Shown here: piece by piece, positions 41,232-49,448 of the stretch
Layout of the letters: the number at the start of each line of letters is the position of its first letter
How positions within the stretch are numbered: the first letter of the stretch is position 1
Source of the DNA: Acidobacteriota bacterium
GTDB lineage: Bacteria; Acidobacteriota; Vicinamibacteria; Vicinamibacterales; SCN-69-37
NCBI GenBank assembly: GCA_009694745.1
Contig: SHUF01000016.1
Location: 1-50,517, forward strand
DNA length: 50,517 nucleotides
Direction: 5' to 3'
The notes under the pieces: model-generated
Told to the model about the DNA's origin: nothing
What the model saw: only the letters and a program-made list of their open reading frames with translations
Database searches by the model: none
Made by a program: the position numbers and the translations under genes

Positions 41232-42989
41232 CTACTTTGCCGTCGCCTCGATCCAGGCCGTGACTTCGCGGTCGAGCAGGTCGAGCGGCAGCGGACCGTT
41301 CCTGAGGATCGCTTCGTGGAACGCCTTGATGTCGAAGCGCGCACCAAGGCGCGTCTCGGCTTTGGCGCGTAGTTCGAGGATCTTCAGCATCCCGAAGGTG
41401 TAAGCCAGGCCCTGGCCGGCTTCGGTGATGTGGCGATCGGTTTCAGCCGTTGAAGGACCGAGCTTGAATCCCGTGTTCTCCGCCATGTAAGCGATACCTT
41501 GGGCGCGCGTCCATCCCAACGCATGCACGCCGCTGTCCACCACTAACCTGACTGCACGCCAGATCTCATATGTAAGCCGGCCGAAGTCGCTGTAGGGATC
41601 CTTGAAAAACCCCACTTCACGGCCGAGGCGCTCGGCGTACAAACCCCACCCTTCGGTGTACACGGTGATGCCGAGGCCGCGACGAAACGTGCTGAGCGCG
41701 CTGTTTTCCTGCGTGCGCATGATCTGCAGATGGTGCCCTGGCACGCCCTCGTGGAATGCCAGCGCTTCAACCACGTAAAGCGGTCGCGCGCGGATATCCG
41801 AAGTGTTGATGTTCACCCAACCGGCGCGGCTGCCGTTGGCCGCTCCCGCGTCGTAATAGCCAGCCGACTGGCGAATGGCGATGCGTTCGGGCATCGGTCT
41901 GATGCCGTACGGCGCGCGCGGCACCAGCGAAAACAGTCGCGGCAACTCTCCGTCCATCCGCTTCGATGCGAGCGCCACGGCCTGCAGGTACTGTTCCTCA
42001 GTCTCCACGGTGAATCGCGGATCGGTCTGCAGGAATGTCATGAACGCCGCGAGCGACCCTTTGAAGCCGGCGCGGGTCTTGACCTGCTCCATCTCCACGC
42101 GGAGCCGCGCCACCTCGCGCCGGCCGATCTCGTGCACCTCTTCGGGCGACAGCTCCAGCGTGGTGTGCATCCGGATGCGATGCTGATAAAAGGCCGCGCC
42201 GTCGGGAAGGCTCACCAGGCCGAGCGTCGTGCGCGCGCCTGGGATGTACTCGCGACGCAGGAACTCGAGGAACGTCCGCAGGCCGGGCATCACCGAGTCA
42301 CGCAATGCCGCAGCACCGTCGGCGACAATGCGCTCGCGCTCGGCCGCTGAGACGGTGGCGGGGACTCGCGTGAACGGCGCGTAGAGCGGACTCTGCGTGA
42401 CGTCAGCCACAATCTGCGACGCCACCGGCTCATCGTAGCCGGCGAGCACATCACGGGGCACCGTGCGACCCGACTTCAATCCCGCGCGAAGCATCGCGAT
42501 GCGCTGCGTCGCGTGCTCGGCGAACGACTGGAGCGTCGCGATGTAGGCGTCGTACTGGTCGACGGTGTCGAAGCTGTACCGATCCGGCAGCGCAGGCAAT
42601 TCGAAATGAAATCCTTCGCGGCTCCCGATCGGGATCTCGAACGCACGGAAGCGAAGTTCCTGCCGGCGGTCGCGGAGTTGCCGGCTCAGGATTTCCGCAT
42701 CAAGCTGCGTCTCGGACGGCAGCGTGGCCCGGTCGATGGCCGCGAGTCGCTCGGCAAACCCCGCCAGAGCCGCGGCCTCGGCCGCGTACCTCACCTCCGA
42801 GACGTCTTCCATGCGCCGCGAATACCGGGCCGGCACTCCGGCGGGCAGCGGCAGAGTGAAACCGCGTCCGCGATACGCCGATACCTCAGACAGCAGGCGC
42901 GTAAATGCATCCGGCGCCTGTGCGGCGGGCCGCACTGGCGACGCGATGACGAAGGCGACAAGGAACAGGGAGAGGCGGGCGCAGGTCAT
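41232..42989 (-). CDS. Exported DUF885 zinc carboxypeptidase-like protein
   Basis: This 585-residue protein has a signal peptide (ARLSLFLVAFVIASPVRPAA) and a largely helical DUF885 fold containing the metal motif FHEGVPGHH (His413, Glu414, His419), followed by the family block YTEGWGLYAERLG and a Glu in that region as a likely third ligand. The family is related to M32-type gluzincin carboxypeptidases and is common in Acidobacteriota; peptide substrates are assumed. Start: GAGGAG lies 9 nt before the ATG at 42989; the upstream in-frame ATG at 43019 lacks a Shine-Dalgarno. It diverges from the porin-like gene at 43075. Confidence 0.93.
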   Translation of the reverse strand: MTCARLSLFLVAFVIASPVRPAAQAPDAFTRLLSEVSAYRGRGFTLPLPAGVPARYSRRMEDVSEVRYAAEAAALAGFAERLAAIDRATLPSETQLDAEILSRQLRDRRQELRFRAFEIPIGSREGFHFELPALPDRYSFDTVDQYDAYIATLQSFAEHATQRIAMLRAGLKSGRTVPRDVLAGYDEPVASQIVADVTQSPLYAPFTRVPATVSAAERERIVADGAAALRDSVMPGLRTFLEFLRREYIPGARTTLGLVSLPDGAAFYQHRIRMHTTLELSPEEVHEIGRREVARLRVEMEQVKTRAGFKGSLAAFMTFLQTDPRFTVETEEQYLQAVALASKRMDGELPRLFSLVPRAPYGIRPMPERIAIRQSAGYYDAGAANGSRAGWVNINTSDIRARPLYVVEALAFHEGVPGHHLQIMRTQENSALSTFRRGLGITVYTEGWGLYAERLGREVGFFKDPYSDFGRLTYEIWRAVRLVVDSGVHALGWTRAQGIAYMAENTGFKLGPSTAETDRHITEAGQGLAYTFGMLKILELRAKAETRLGARFDIKAFHEAILRNGPLPLDLLDREVTAWIEATAK

Positions 42990-43060
42990 GTGCAGACTCC
43001 TCGTGTGAACCAGCCGCATGGTAACAGCCTTGGCGGCCGCCCACGGGTGGGCGGGTCGCC

Positions 43061-43066
43061 TACAAT
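43061..43066 (+). promoter_or_regulatory. Candidate -10 box (TACAAT)
   Basis: TACAAT ends 8 nt before the TTG at 43075, the first codon of a signal peptide. No Shine-Dalgarno is present. Confidence 0.45.
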
Positions 43067-43074
43067 GCTGCGCA

Positions 43075-44465
43075 TTGATCACTCACTTTCTGCGAACCCG
43101 TCTCTGGCCAACCACGATGTTCCTCACCGTTGCGCTCGTGGCCGCCGACCCGGCCATGGCCCAACTCCCGGATGGCGCAACCCGGCCATCCACCTCCCCG
43201 GACATCGTGGCGCTGCGCGCCGAAGTGAATGACCTTAGCGATGAGGTCAGCGCGCTTCGTGCGCTTCGGGCGACCTTCGCACTGCGCTCGGCGACCGACG
43301 ACTTGGGCCACAGGCGGCGCAGGCGCCACCGGTGACGCTGGAGCAGATTGAAATGCTCAAGTCGCAGATGGCAGACCTGGCACAGACCAAGGTTGAGTCT
43401 GCGTCGCGCCAGGCCGTGAAGCTTTCAGGAACGATCCTGTCCAACACCTTCTTCAACTCGGGCGCGGCGAACTGGCTCGAGAATCCGAACCTGGTGGACG
43501 CGTCAACATCCGCGTCCGCTTCGCCGTCTGGATCCATGTCCGGCACGGTCCGGCAGAGCCGCATTGGCCTGGCGATGACTGGCGTAGCCCTCGGCCCGTG
43601 GGCGGCGACAGGCGCGGTGCTGGCCGACTTCTTCGGCGGCGTCCCCGGATTCCAAACGGGCACGGCGATGGGCCTGCCGCGCCTGGTCTATGCGTTCGGG
43701 CGGCTCGAACGCGGCGGCACGGCGATTCAAATCGGCCAGGACCACGTGCTGCTCGCACCACGCGACCCGTCCTCGCTCGCGGCGTTGTCGTTTCCGATGT
43801 TGTTTCGCTCAGGCAACCTATACCTGCGCGCGCCGCAGATGCGCGTGGAACAGGACCTGGGTCGCGGCTGGCACGGCGCGGTCGGCATCGTCGCGCCTCT
43901 CGCCGGAGATGCGGCCAACACCTATCAGTTTGCCCCTGAAGCCGGCGCGGGCGAACGGTCGAAGACGCCCGCCTTCCAGGCCAGGCTCGGCCTGGGCCGC
44001 GACAACCCCGATGCGCCTTCGGAAGCCGCGTTCGCCGTCTCGGGTCATGTCGGTCGGCGACGAGCCGACGTCACCACATCCACGTCGTGGGCGGCGGCGG
44101 TCGATTTCCACGTGCGCACAGGCCGCATCGGTGCTGCGGGCGAGTGGTTCATCGCGGAATATGCCGAGGCGTTTGGCGGCGCGCTGTCGCAGCCAGGAAA
44201 GGCGTCGGGCGGCTGGATTGAAGGACAGCTCGCGCTCACCACGCGTACGTCCCTCAACGCTGGTCTCGGGATCGACCAACCAGACAACGCGGCCGGCGTT
44301 CTTGTGCGCGTCAAGAACCGTACGTTCTTCGGCAACGTGATGATCTCGATCAGCCCGGAACTCGCGGCGTCGATCGAGTATCGGTGGCTTGAAACGCGGG
44401 GCGGCCTTCGACCCGTCAACCGACGGAACCACCACGTGAACGCGGCATTCGCGGTGAGGTTCTGA
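43075..44465 (+). pseudogene. Porin-like outer-membrane protein, apparently frameshifted
   Basis: The first frame (TTG 43075) gives a signal peptide (WPTTMFLTVALVAADPAMAQ), then a Pro-rich stretch and a coiled coil (IVALRAEVNDLSDEVSALRA), and stops at 43335. The second frame is open upstream of its first GTG (43332); near 43302-43331 it reads LGPQAAQAPPV and continues as VTLEQIEMLKSQMADLAQT into a 377-residue beta-barrel (strands such as SRIGLAMTGVALGP, LGRGWHGAVGIVAP and FFGNVMISI, ending in FAVRF). Signal plus coiled coil plus barrel is the normal domain order for such porins, so one indel near 43290-43310 probably split a single gene. It may be a real pseudogene, a sequencing error or programmed frameshifting. 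The cupredoxin gene follows 2 nt later. Confidence 0.75.
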
Positions 44466-44467
44466 CC

Positions 44468-45151
44468 GTGCGGACGCGCCACGCCGCGCTGGCCTTTGTC
44501 CTGGTCGCCACGGTCCTCACCCTGGGACTGGCGCAGCCAACCGCCGTTCAAGTCGGACTCGCCGGCCAGGTCACCACCCGGACGCGCGATGGCGGCTCAC
44601 CCGCCACAAGCGTGGTGTATGCGGAGCCCATCGGCGGCGCCGCTCCACGCCTGCGAGCGGCCACCGCCACCATGGCGCAAAAGAACAAATCGTTCGCACC
44701 ACGGGTCATGGGTATTCCTGTCGGGACCACAGTGACGTTTCTCAATGAGGACGCCATCTTCCACAACGCATTCTCGTTGTCTGCTTCCCAACCGTTTGAC
44801 CTCGGTCTCTATCGCGGAGGCGCCTCGAAAGATCGGGTCTTTTCGCAGCCGTCCGTCTACAACGTGTTCTGCAACATCCATCCGCAGATGGTGGCGTTTG
44901 TTGTGGTGGCGCCCACACCGTGGGTGACGACGACTGGTGCCGACGGCGCGTGGCGACTGGATGTGCCGGAGGGTCGCTATCGCGTCACGGCCATCTCTGA
45001 ACGAGCCGCCCCCGTCTCAGTGGAAGTCCAGGTGGCGGGCAACGCCACAAGTCCTGTTCGGATCACGCTCGATGGGTCTGCGTTTGTGCAGGCGCCGCGC
45101 ACAGACAAATTTGGAAAACCATATCCAGCGTCAGCTTACAAGGGAAAGTAA
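44468..45151 (+). CDS. Exported cupredoxin (plastocyanin-like) protein
   Basis: This 227-residue protein has a signal peptide (about residues 1-24) and a type-1 copper site: His99 in AIFHNAFSL and Cys135, His138 and Met141 in FCNIHPQM. A C-terminal Ig-like/carboxypeptidase-regulatory-type domain follows (about 150-205; TGADGAWRLDVPEGRYRVTA). Such methylamine-utilisation-like cupredoxins carry electrons in the periplasm. GTG 44468 lies 2 nt after the porin-like stop, so the two are co-transcribed. The 3' end converges on the cyclase gene with 3 nt between. Confidence 0.9.
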   Translation: MRTRHAALAFVLVATVLTLGLAQPTAVQVGLAGQVTTRTRDGGSPATSVVYAEPIGGAAPRLRAATATMAQKNKSFAPRVMGIPVGTTVTFLNEDAIFHNAFSLSASQPFDLGLYRGGASKDRVFSQPSVYNVFCNIHPQMVAFVVVAPTPWVTTTGADGAWRLDVPEGRYRVTAISERAAPVSVEVQVAGNATSPVRITLDGSAFVQAPRTDKFGKPYPASAYKGK

Positions 45152-45154
45152 GGT

Positions 45155-46801
45155 TCAGTTCCGCTTCATCCGATACGCCTGAACCGCCGCGCTGATGCCC
45201 TTGATGGCCATCGGCGGCACCGGCTCGGCGGCCACAAGATCCCGCACGAGCTGGAAGGTCGCTTCACTCATCAGCACCTCGTGTGGTTCGGCGGCCGAAC
45301 ACAACCGCGACCCCAGATTGACCGGCGCACCGATCGCCGTGTGATCGAGCCGGTCGTCGCTGCCGATGCTGCCGACGACCACGTCGCCTGTGGCGATGCC
45401 GATACCGACGGCCAGAGGCGGGCGCGTGGGGTCGGCGGCCGTGGCATTCGCCACCGCGCGTGGAATCTCCACCGCGGAGCGAATCGCGTTGAGCGCCATG
45501 TCGGGCCCCGTGAACTGGGCGAACACGGCGTCGCCCATGAACTTGTCGATGTCACCGCCGAAGCGCTTCACGATATCGGCCTGCAGATGCAGGTACTCGT
45601 TGAGCAACGTCACGGTGTCTTCGGGCGCACGCTGTTCGGCAAACGAGGTGAAGCCACGGATGTCGCTGAAGAGCACCGTCATCGCGCAGCGCTCACCACG
45701 ATGCCGTCCGGCAGGCGTTGCCCCGCGATGAATCATTTCGACGGTCGAGTGCGACATGAATTTCTCCATGTCGGCGCGTTCCCTCAGTCCGGCCGTCATC
45801 GTATTGAACGAACCGGCGAGCGCCCCAAGCTCGTCCTGCCGGGTCACGGGCAGCGTCACGTCGTAGTGGCCGGCCGTGACTCGTTCGGTGGCTTGGACAA
45901 GTTGTCCGATCGGGGCCGTCAGTGAGCGGGCAAAGACCGCGCTGCCGGCGATGCCCGCTGCGGCCGCGACCAGTCCCATGAGGAGCAGGCCAAGCTGGAT
46001 ACTCCGATACGGCGCGAGCGCCTGATCGATGGACCTGAGGCTGACGACGCGAATGGGGCTGGGCCCTGGGATCGCGACGCCCACGGCCTGATATCGCTCG
46101 CCGTTGATCGACACCTGGAGCGGGCTCGCAGCGCCGGACTCGAGACCGAGATCCGCCGACGATCGCCACGGAATGCGGGCGACGGGTAACGTACTGCCGG
46201 CCACACCTTGCGCCGACAGGATAACGATCTCCTGCTCACTCGCCTTCTTCAGCGCCGACGCCCTGTCGTCGTCTACCGGCGCGCCGGCCAGCACGAATCC
46301 AAACACCGTGCCGCCCGCCTCGGCGGCCGCAAGTTCGCCCTGGAAGAGCCGGCCATCAACGGCCAAATAGCCGCCCGCAGGCTGGCCCCGGAGCGTCGGT
46401 TCTATCCAGGTCGCCGCGATGTCCGGAAGCGCGAGCGGCGCAAACGTGTCGGTGCGCGCAACCACCCTGCCCGACGTATCGAGCGCCAACCGCAGTTCCC
46501 GACGGCCGTGCGCCTGGAGATAGCTGGCAAGAAAATCACGAATGGTGGCTTCGTCGGTGCCAAACAACGCACGCAGATCGGGCAAGGACGCAACCAGCTC
46601 TGCCACAAGTCGAAGCTGGCCCGCGCGTTCGCCCTCTGCCGCAACCACGGTGTTGCGGCTCCGCTCGAGGTCGGCGGAAATGCGGTCACCCACCGCCCGG
46701 TTCGCCCTCACGCTCACGACCGTGAGGGTCGCCACGGTCAGGCCAACGACGAGGACACTTTGAACGCCAAGAAGGCGCGCGCGGAGCGATCGGAAGCGCA
46801 T
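45155..46801 (-). CDS. Membrane-bound HAMP-class III nucleotide cyclase
   Basis: This 548-residue protein has an N-terminal TM segment (about 11-30), a periplasmic sensor domain (about 32-260, single-Cache/CHASE-like, with VVARTDTFAPLALPDI), a second TM (LLLMGLVAAAAGIAGSAVFA), HAMP (RSLTAPIGQLVQATERV), a signalling helix, and a catalytic domain (about 360-540). Metal-binding Asp residues are in VLFSDIRGFTSF and FMGDAVFA; the substrate-binding Lys precedes the latter (DKFMGD), with Thr (HTAIG), Asn and Arg (VNLGSRL) further on. It should make cAMP in response to an extracytoplasmic signal. It lies 35 nt downstream of the DUF5777 gene on the same strand. Confidence 0.92.
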   Translation of the reverse strand: MRFRSLRARLLGVQSVLVVGLTVATLTVVSVRANRAVGDRISADLERSRNTVVAAEGERAGQLRLVAELVASLPDLRALFGTDEATIRDFLASYLQAHGRRELRLALDTSGRVVARTDTFAPLALPDIAATWIEPTLRGQPAGGYLAVDGRLFQGELAAAEAGGTVFGFVLAGAPVDDDRASALKKASEQEIVILSAQGVAGSTLPVARIPWRSSADLGLESGAASPLQVSINGERYQAVGVAIPGPSPIRVVSLRSIDQALAPYRSIQLGLLLMGLVAAAAGIAGSAVFARSLTAPIGQLVQATERVTAGHYDVTLPVTRQDELGALAGSFNTMTAGLRERADMEKFMSHSTVEMIHRGATPAGRHRGERCAMTVLFSDIRGFTSFAEQRAPEDTVTLLNEYLHLQADIVKRFGGDIDKFMGDAVFAQFTGPDMALNAIRSAVEIPRAVANATAADPTRPPLAVGIGIATGDVVVGSIGSDDRLDHTAIGAPVNLGSRLCSAAEPHEVLMSEATFQLVRDLVAAEPVPPMAIKGISAAVQAYRMKRN

Positions 46802-46836
46802 GCGCGCTCACGATAACACCCGCGATGGACACCCGG

Positions 46837-47679
46837 TCAGTAGAACTTTCGCGTCAGGTTGAACCCGAGATGCCAGTGTTTGGTCGCGGGGCCGCCATGG
46901 CCCACCTGGGTCAGCGTGGTGCCGAACGCGTTCGACACATTGAGCTGGAACATGTGGCCGCCGGCCCGTTTCTCGATGCCAAAGGTCATCAACGAGGTGC
47001 CGCCGCCGTAGCCGGACACACGGGGCGCGACTTCCGCCACCAGGTACGCTCGGGAACTGCCGAGGCGAATCCGTGTGCCCACGCCGAGGACGAGGGTGTT
47101 CTGGTCTGAGTTCGGGAACTCCGGCGTCGCATTGGCCACGAAGATCGGCTCGAGGTAGATCGCCCCACGGTCGCCCATGCGGTGCGACAGCATTCCGCCC
47201 GCGACAAACGAGTACTCCTCGCGGAAGTTGTTCTGCCCCTCGATGGCGCCGACGATGTCGAATGAGAGACCGCGGCCGTGACGTTGCGCCACCATCTGGC
47301 GCTGGGCCAGGAACTGGATATTTCGCGACCCGGTACGATGGACAGTCAACTGGGTGCCGGCTGCCAGTCCGAACCGGAGTTCGAATCCGGTCGTCGCCGA
47401 ACTGTCAAAGCCGAATCCGTTGTCGAAGAACTGCCCCACCGACCCGTCGTTAATCGCATAGGTGAACCGATGCGTAATGCGGAAAGCCATCTTGCCTTTT
47501 GGCAACCGCAGCGTCGTGGGGAGCGCACCCAGCGTGAAATCGGGCTCGCCCACCACCACCTGAAGGTCCCGATCGGGATCGTCGGTAGCCGCCACCGCCT
47601 GTGCCGCGGCCGTCGCCGTCGCCACCGTCGCCACCGTCGCCACCGTCGCCCACAGCACTTTTGTCCACACACGTCTCAT
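46837..47679 (-). CDS. DUF5777-family beta-barrel protein
   Basis: This 280-residue protein has a signal peptide with an unusual ATVATVATVATA core and then the DUF5777 signature: LPTTLRLPKGKMAFRITHRF, GFELRFGLAAGTQLTVHRTG, IQFLAQRQMVAQRHGRGLSF and an ending FNLTRKFY typical of an outer-membrane barrel. Family members are often encoded beside exported cytochromes, cupredoxins or YceI proteins. Here a cupredoxin and a cyclase are close by, which supports a redox- or copper-linked envelope role (inference). ATG 47679 has GGGGAG upstream; an in-frame start at 47733 would precede the signal peptide. Confidence 0.88.
   Translation of the reverse strand: MRRVWTKVLWATVATVATVATATAAAQAVAATDDPDRDLQVVVGEPDFTLGALPTTLRLPKGKMAFRITHRFTYAINDGSVGQFFDNGFGFDSSATTGFELRFGLAAGTQLTVHRTGSRNIQFLAQRQMVAQRHGRGLSFDIVGAIEGQNNFREEYSFVAGGMLSHRMGDRGAIYLEPIFVANATPEFPNSDQNTLVLGVGTRIRLGSSRAYLVAEVAPRVSGYGGGTSLMTFGIEKRAGGHMFQLNVSNAFGTTLTQVGHGGPATKHWHLGFNLTRKFY
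47621..47647. repeat. Three tandem 9-bp units (GCCACCGTC) inside a signal peptide
   Basis: The units encode the ATV triplet repeats of the DUF5777 signal peptide. Copy-number change would lengthen or shorten the hydrophobic core by three residues without shifting the frame. Confidence 0.7.
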
Positions 47680-47761
47680 AACGGTTCTCCCCAGCTCCAA
47701 CTCTACCCCGGCCTGCGAATATTCTCGCCGCAACGGTGATGCCTGCTACGCTATTTTCCGG

Positions 47762-48199
47762 ATGTTCCTAAGCACTATTGTCGTGTGGTTCGGCTTCGCT
47801 CTGGCTGGCGCAGGGTGCGCCCATATGCCGCCTCTGGCGGCTGCCGATCCGCCGGCGATGGTGCTCGGGGAGTTTGAGGACGACTACGGGACCACGTACG
47901 CGATTGGCGAAGCGCTCTGGTTTCAGCAGCCGCGGTCCCGATTTCACGTGGTCCGTTGGAATGCACGCGATCAGTACCTGATTGCCCGCAATGACGAGGG
48001 GAACCCTGGGGAAGGTGGGCGCTGGACTCGTATCGACTGGGCCCCACTGTCCGGGATGACGCCTTACACCTGGGCATTCTGCCTGAGCGCCTATGACGCG
48101 GCCACGGCCGAACTCGCCGAAGCCAACCGGACAGCCCGGCGCGAGAACCTGCGCATCGGCTGTGGTGGCTACCCGTTCTCACGCATGAAGCGGCGCTGA
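47762..48199 (+). CDS. Conserved exported protein, possibly a lipoprotein
   Basis: This 145-residue protein has an N-terminal hydrophobic segment ending in GAGC, a poor lipobox. The mature part has the conserved-looking GEFEDDYGTTYAIGEALWFQ, RFHVVRWNARDQYLIARND, a Trp-rich TRIDW and MTPYTWAFC, then a C-terminal CGGYPFSRMKR. Short proteins with this HVVRWN..YLIA..N..TRIDW pattern are widespread in proteobacteria and acidobacteria, with no known function. There is no Shine-Dalgarno; TATTTT (47752) or TACGCT (47747) may serve as a -10. Its 3' end overlaps the convergent pseudouridine synthase by 21 nt. Confidence 0.78.
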   Translation: MFLSTIVVWFGFALAGAGCAHMPPLAAADPPAMVLGEFEDDYGTTYAIGEALWFQQPRSRFHVVRWNARDQYLIARNDEGNPGEGGRWTRIDWAPLSGMTPYTWAFCLSAYDAATAELAEANRTARRENLRIGCGGYPFSRMKRR

Positions 48200-48865
48200 G
48201 AACTGCACGAACTCCTCGCTCGCGTCAGCCTCGAATCGCCACAAACGCCCCCGCCACTCAAAGGCAAGCTCCCTGGCGTGGAGCGCGTGACACGTCATTC
48301 GCAACGCGCGCCGATCTTCATCAGTCAGGCGGCCTTCGACCAGCCGCAGATACCGCTGCTCGTCGGCGCCGTAGAGTTTGTCGCCGACGATTGGATAGCC
48401 GGCGTGCGCGAGGTGGATGCGAATCTGGTGCTTGCGTCCGGTCAGCGGCGACACCTCCACCAGTGAGAACGGAGCGTCATCGCGCACCAACGTCCGAATC
48501 AGGCGCACACGAGTCTGGGCGGCCGCGCCATCGGCACGCACGCAGTCTTTGATGGCCACTGGACTATTGACGTCCTTGCCCAGAGGCGCATCGATGAGCC
48601 ACGCGGTGGCCGGCACGTGGCCCTCCACGATGGCCCAATACGACTTGTCGGCAGCACCAGATCCGGCCCCGGAGACAAGGCGGCCAAGCTCGGCGGCCAC
48701 AATCGCGCCTTTCGCGATGAGCACCACGCCGCTGGTCTCACGGTCGAGGCGATTCACAAGGCGACCTTCGGTATCTCCCAGATGCAGGCGGACGCGACCG
48801 ATGAGGCTCGAGAGCGGCCCGTCTTTGGTCGGGTGGCAGACCAGCCCGGCCGGCTTGTTCACCAC
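48179..48865 (-). CDS. RluA-family pseudouridine synthase
   Basis: It isomerises uridine to pseudouridine in rRNA or tRNA. The catalytic motif is VNRLDRETSGVVLIAK (catalytic Asp in RLDRE), with PLTGRKHQIRIHLAHAGYPIVGD in the C-terminal half. From the GTG at 48865 the protein has 228 residues but lacks the first conserved strand. The frame is open back to 48922 and encodes that strand (HEDEHLLVVNKPAG), yet offers no ATG, GTG or TTG there; CTG at 48919 is the best alternative and would overlap the terB-like gene. The RNA target cannot be told from sequence; no S4 domain is present. Confidence 0.9.
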   Translation of the reverse strand: MVNKPAGLVCHPTKDGPLSSLIGRVRLHLGDTEGRLVNRLDRETSGVVLIAKGAIVAAELGRLVSGAGSGAADKSYWAIVEGHVPATAWLIDAPLGKDVNSPVAIKDCVRADGAAAQTRVRLIRTLVRDDAPFSLVEVSPLTGRKHQIRIHLAHAGYPIVGDKLYGADEQRYLRLVEGRLTDEDRRALRMTCHALHARELAFEWRGRLWRFEADASEEFVQFSAPLHA

Positions 48866-48908
48866 GAGCAGGTGCTCGTCTTCGTGAATGACGGGAAACA
48901 GCGGCGCG

Positions 48909-49436
48909 TCAGTCTCCAGGCGTCAGGCCTTTGCGTGCTTCGAGGAAATCACGGTACCTGCTGCGCAGATTGGATAAGTCGGCCTGCTCCACCTTCAACT
49001 CGCGGCCGATCCGTGAGATCTCATTCGCCTCGGCGTTGAAGATGCGTTCGTCCACGGCAGCCACGGCGTAGAGACAATCGATGAGCGATACCTTCTGCTC
49101 GTAGTTCGCGACACGCTCGAGTTCGCGGGTGACAAGAAAGTCGTCCGTCGCGCCAAACAGCTTTTGCTGGGAACGTGCCATCTGGACGATTAATGCGGCC
49201 TGGCTGTCGGTCACGCCACCTTTCTTGATCACCAGGTCTTCCATGGCGGCCACTTCGTCAGCGGTCACCTCATGGTCGACATTGGCCACGCGCGACAGGA
49301 TGAACGCGAAAGACGCGAGGTACTTTGCGTGGTCGGGCTCAAGACGATCGAGTTCGTCGGCGATACGCCGGATCGTATCGCCGCCACTTCGTTCGCCCTC
49401 AGACGACATCCCCAGCAAGTCTCGAATGATGCGCAT
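48909..49436 (-). CDS. TerB-family protein
   Basis: This 175-residue helical protein has TerB-like features: ASFAFILSRVANVDHEVTADE (DHEV acidic motif), a second acidic turn VAAVDERIFNAEANEI, and LIDCLYAVA. TerB domains bind divalent metal in an acidic pocket; stand-alone members are widespread, are often unrelated to tellurite, and have unknown function. It is cytoplasmic. It lies 12 nt downstream of fhs and overlaps or abuts the pseudouridine synthase gene, so all three are probably one transcript. Confidence 0.88.
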   Translation of the reverse strand: MRIIRDLLGMSSEGERSGGDTIRRIADELDRLEPDHAKYLASFAFILSRVANVDHEVTADEVAAMEDLVIKKGGVTDSQAALIVQMARSQQKLFGATDDFLVTRELERVANYEQKVSLIDCLYAVAAVDERIFNAEANEISRIGRELKVEQADLSNLRSRYRDFLEARKGLTPGD

Positions 49437-49448
49437 GATATGACCGTG

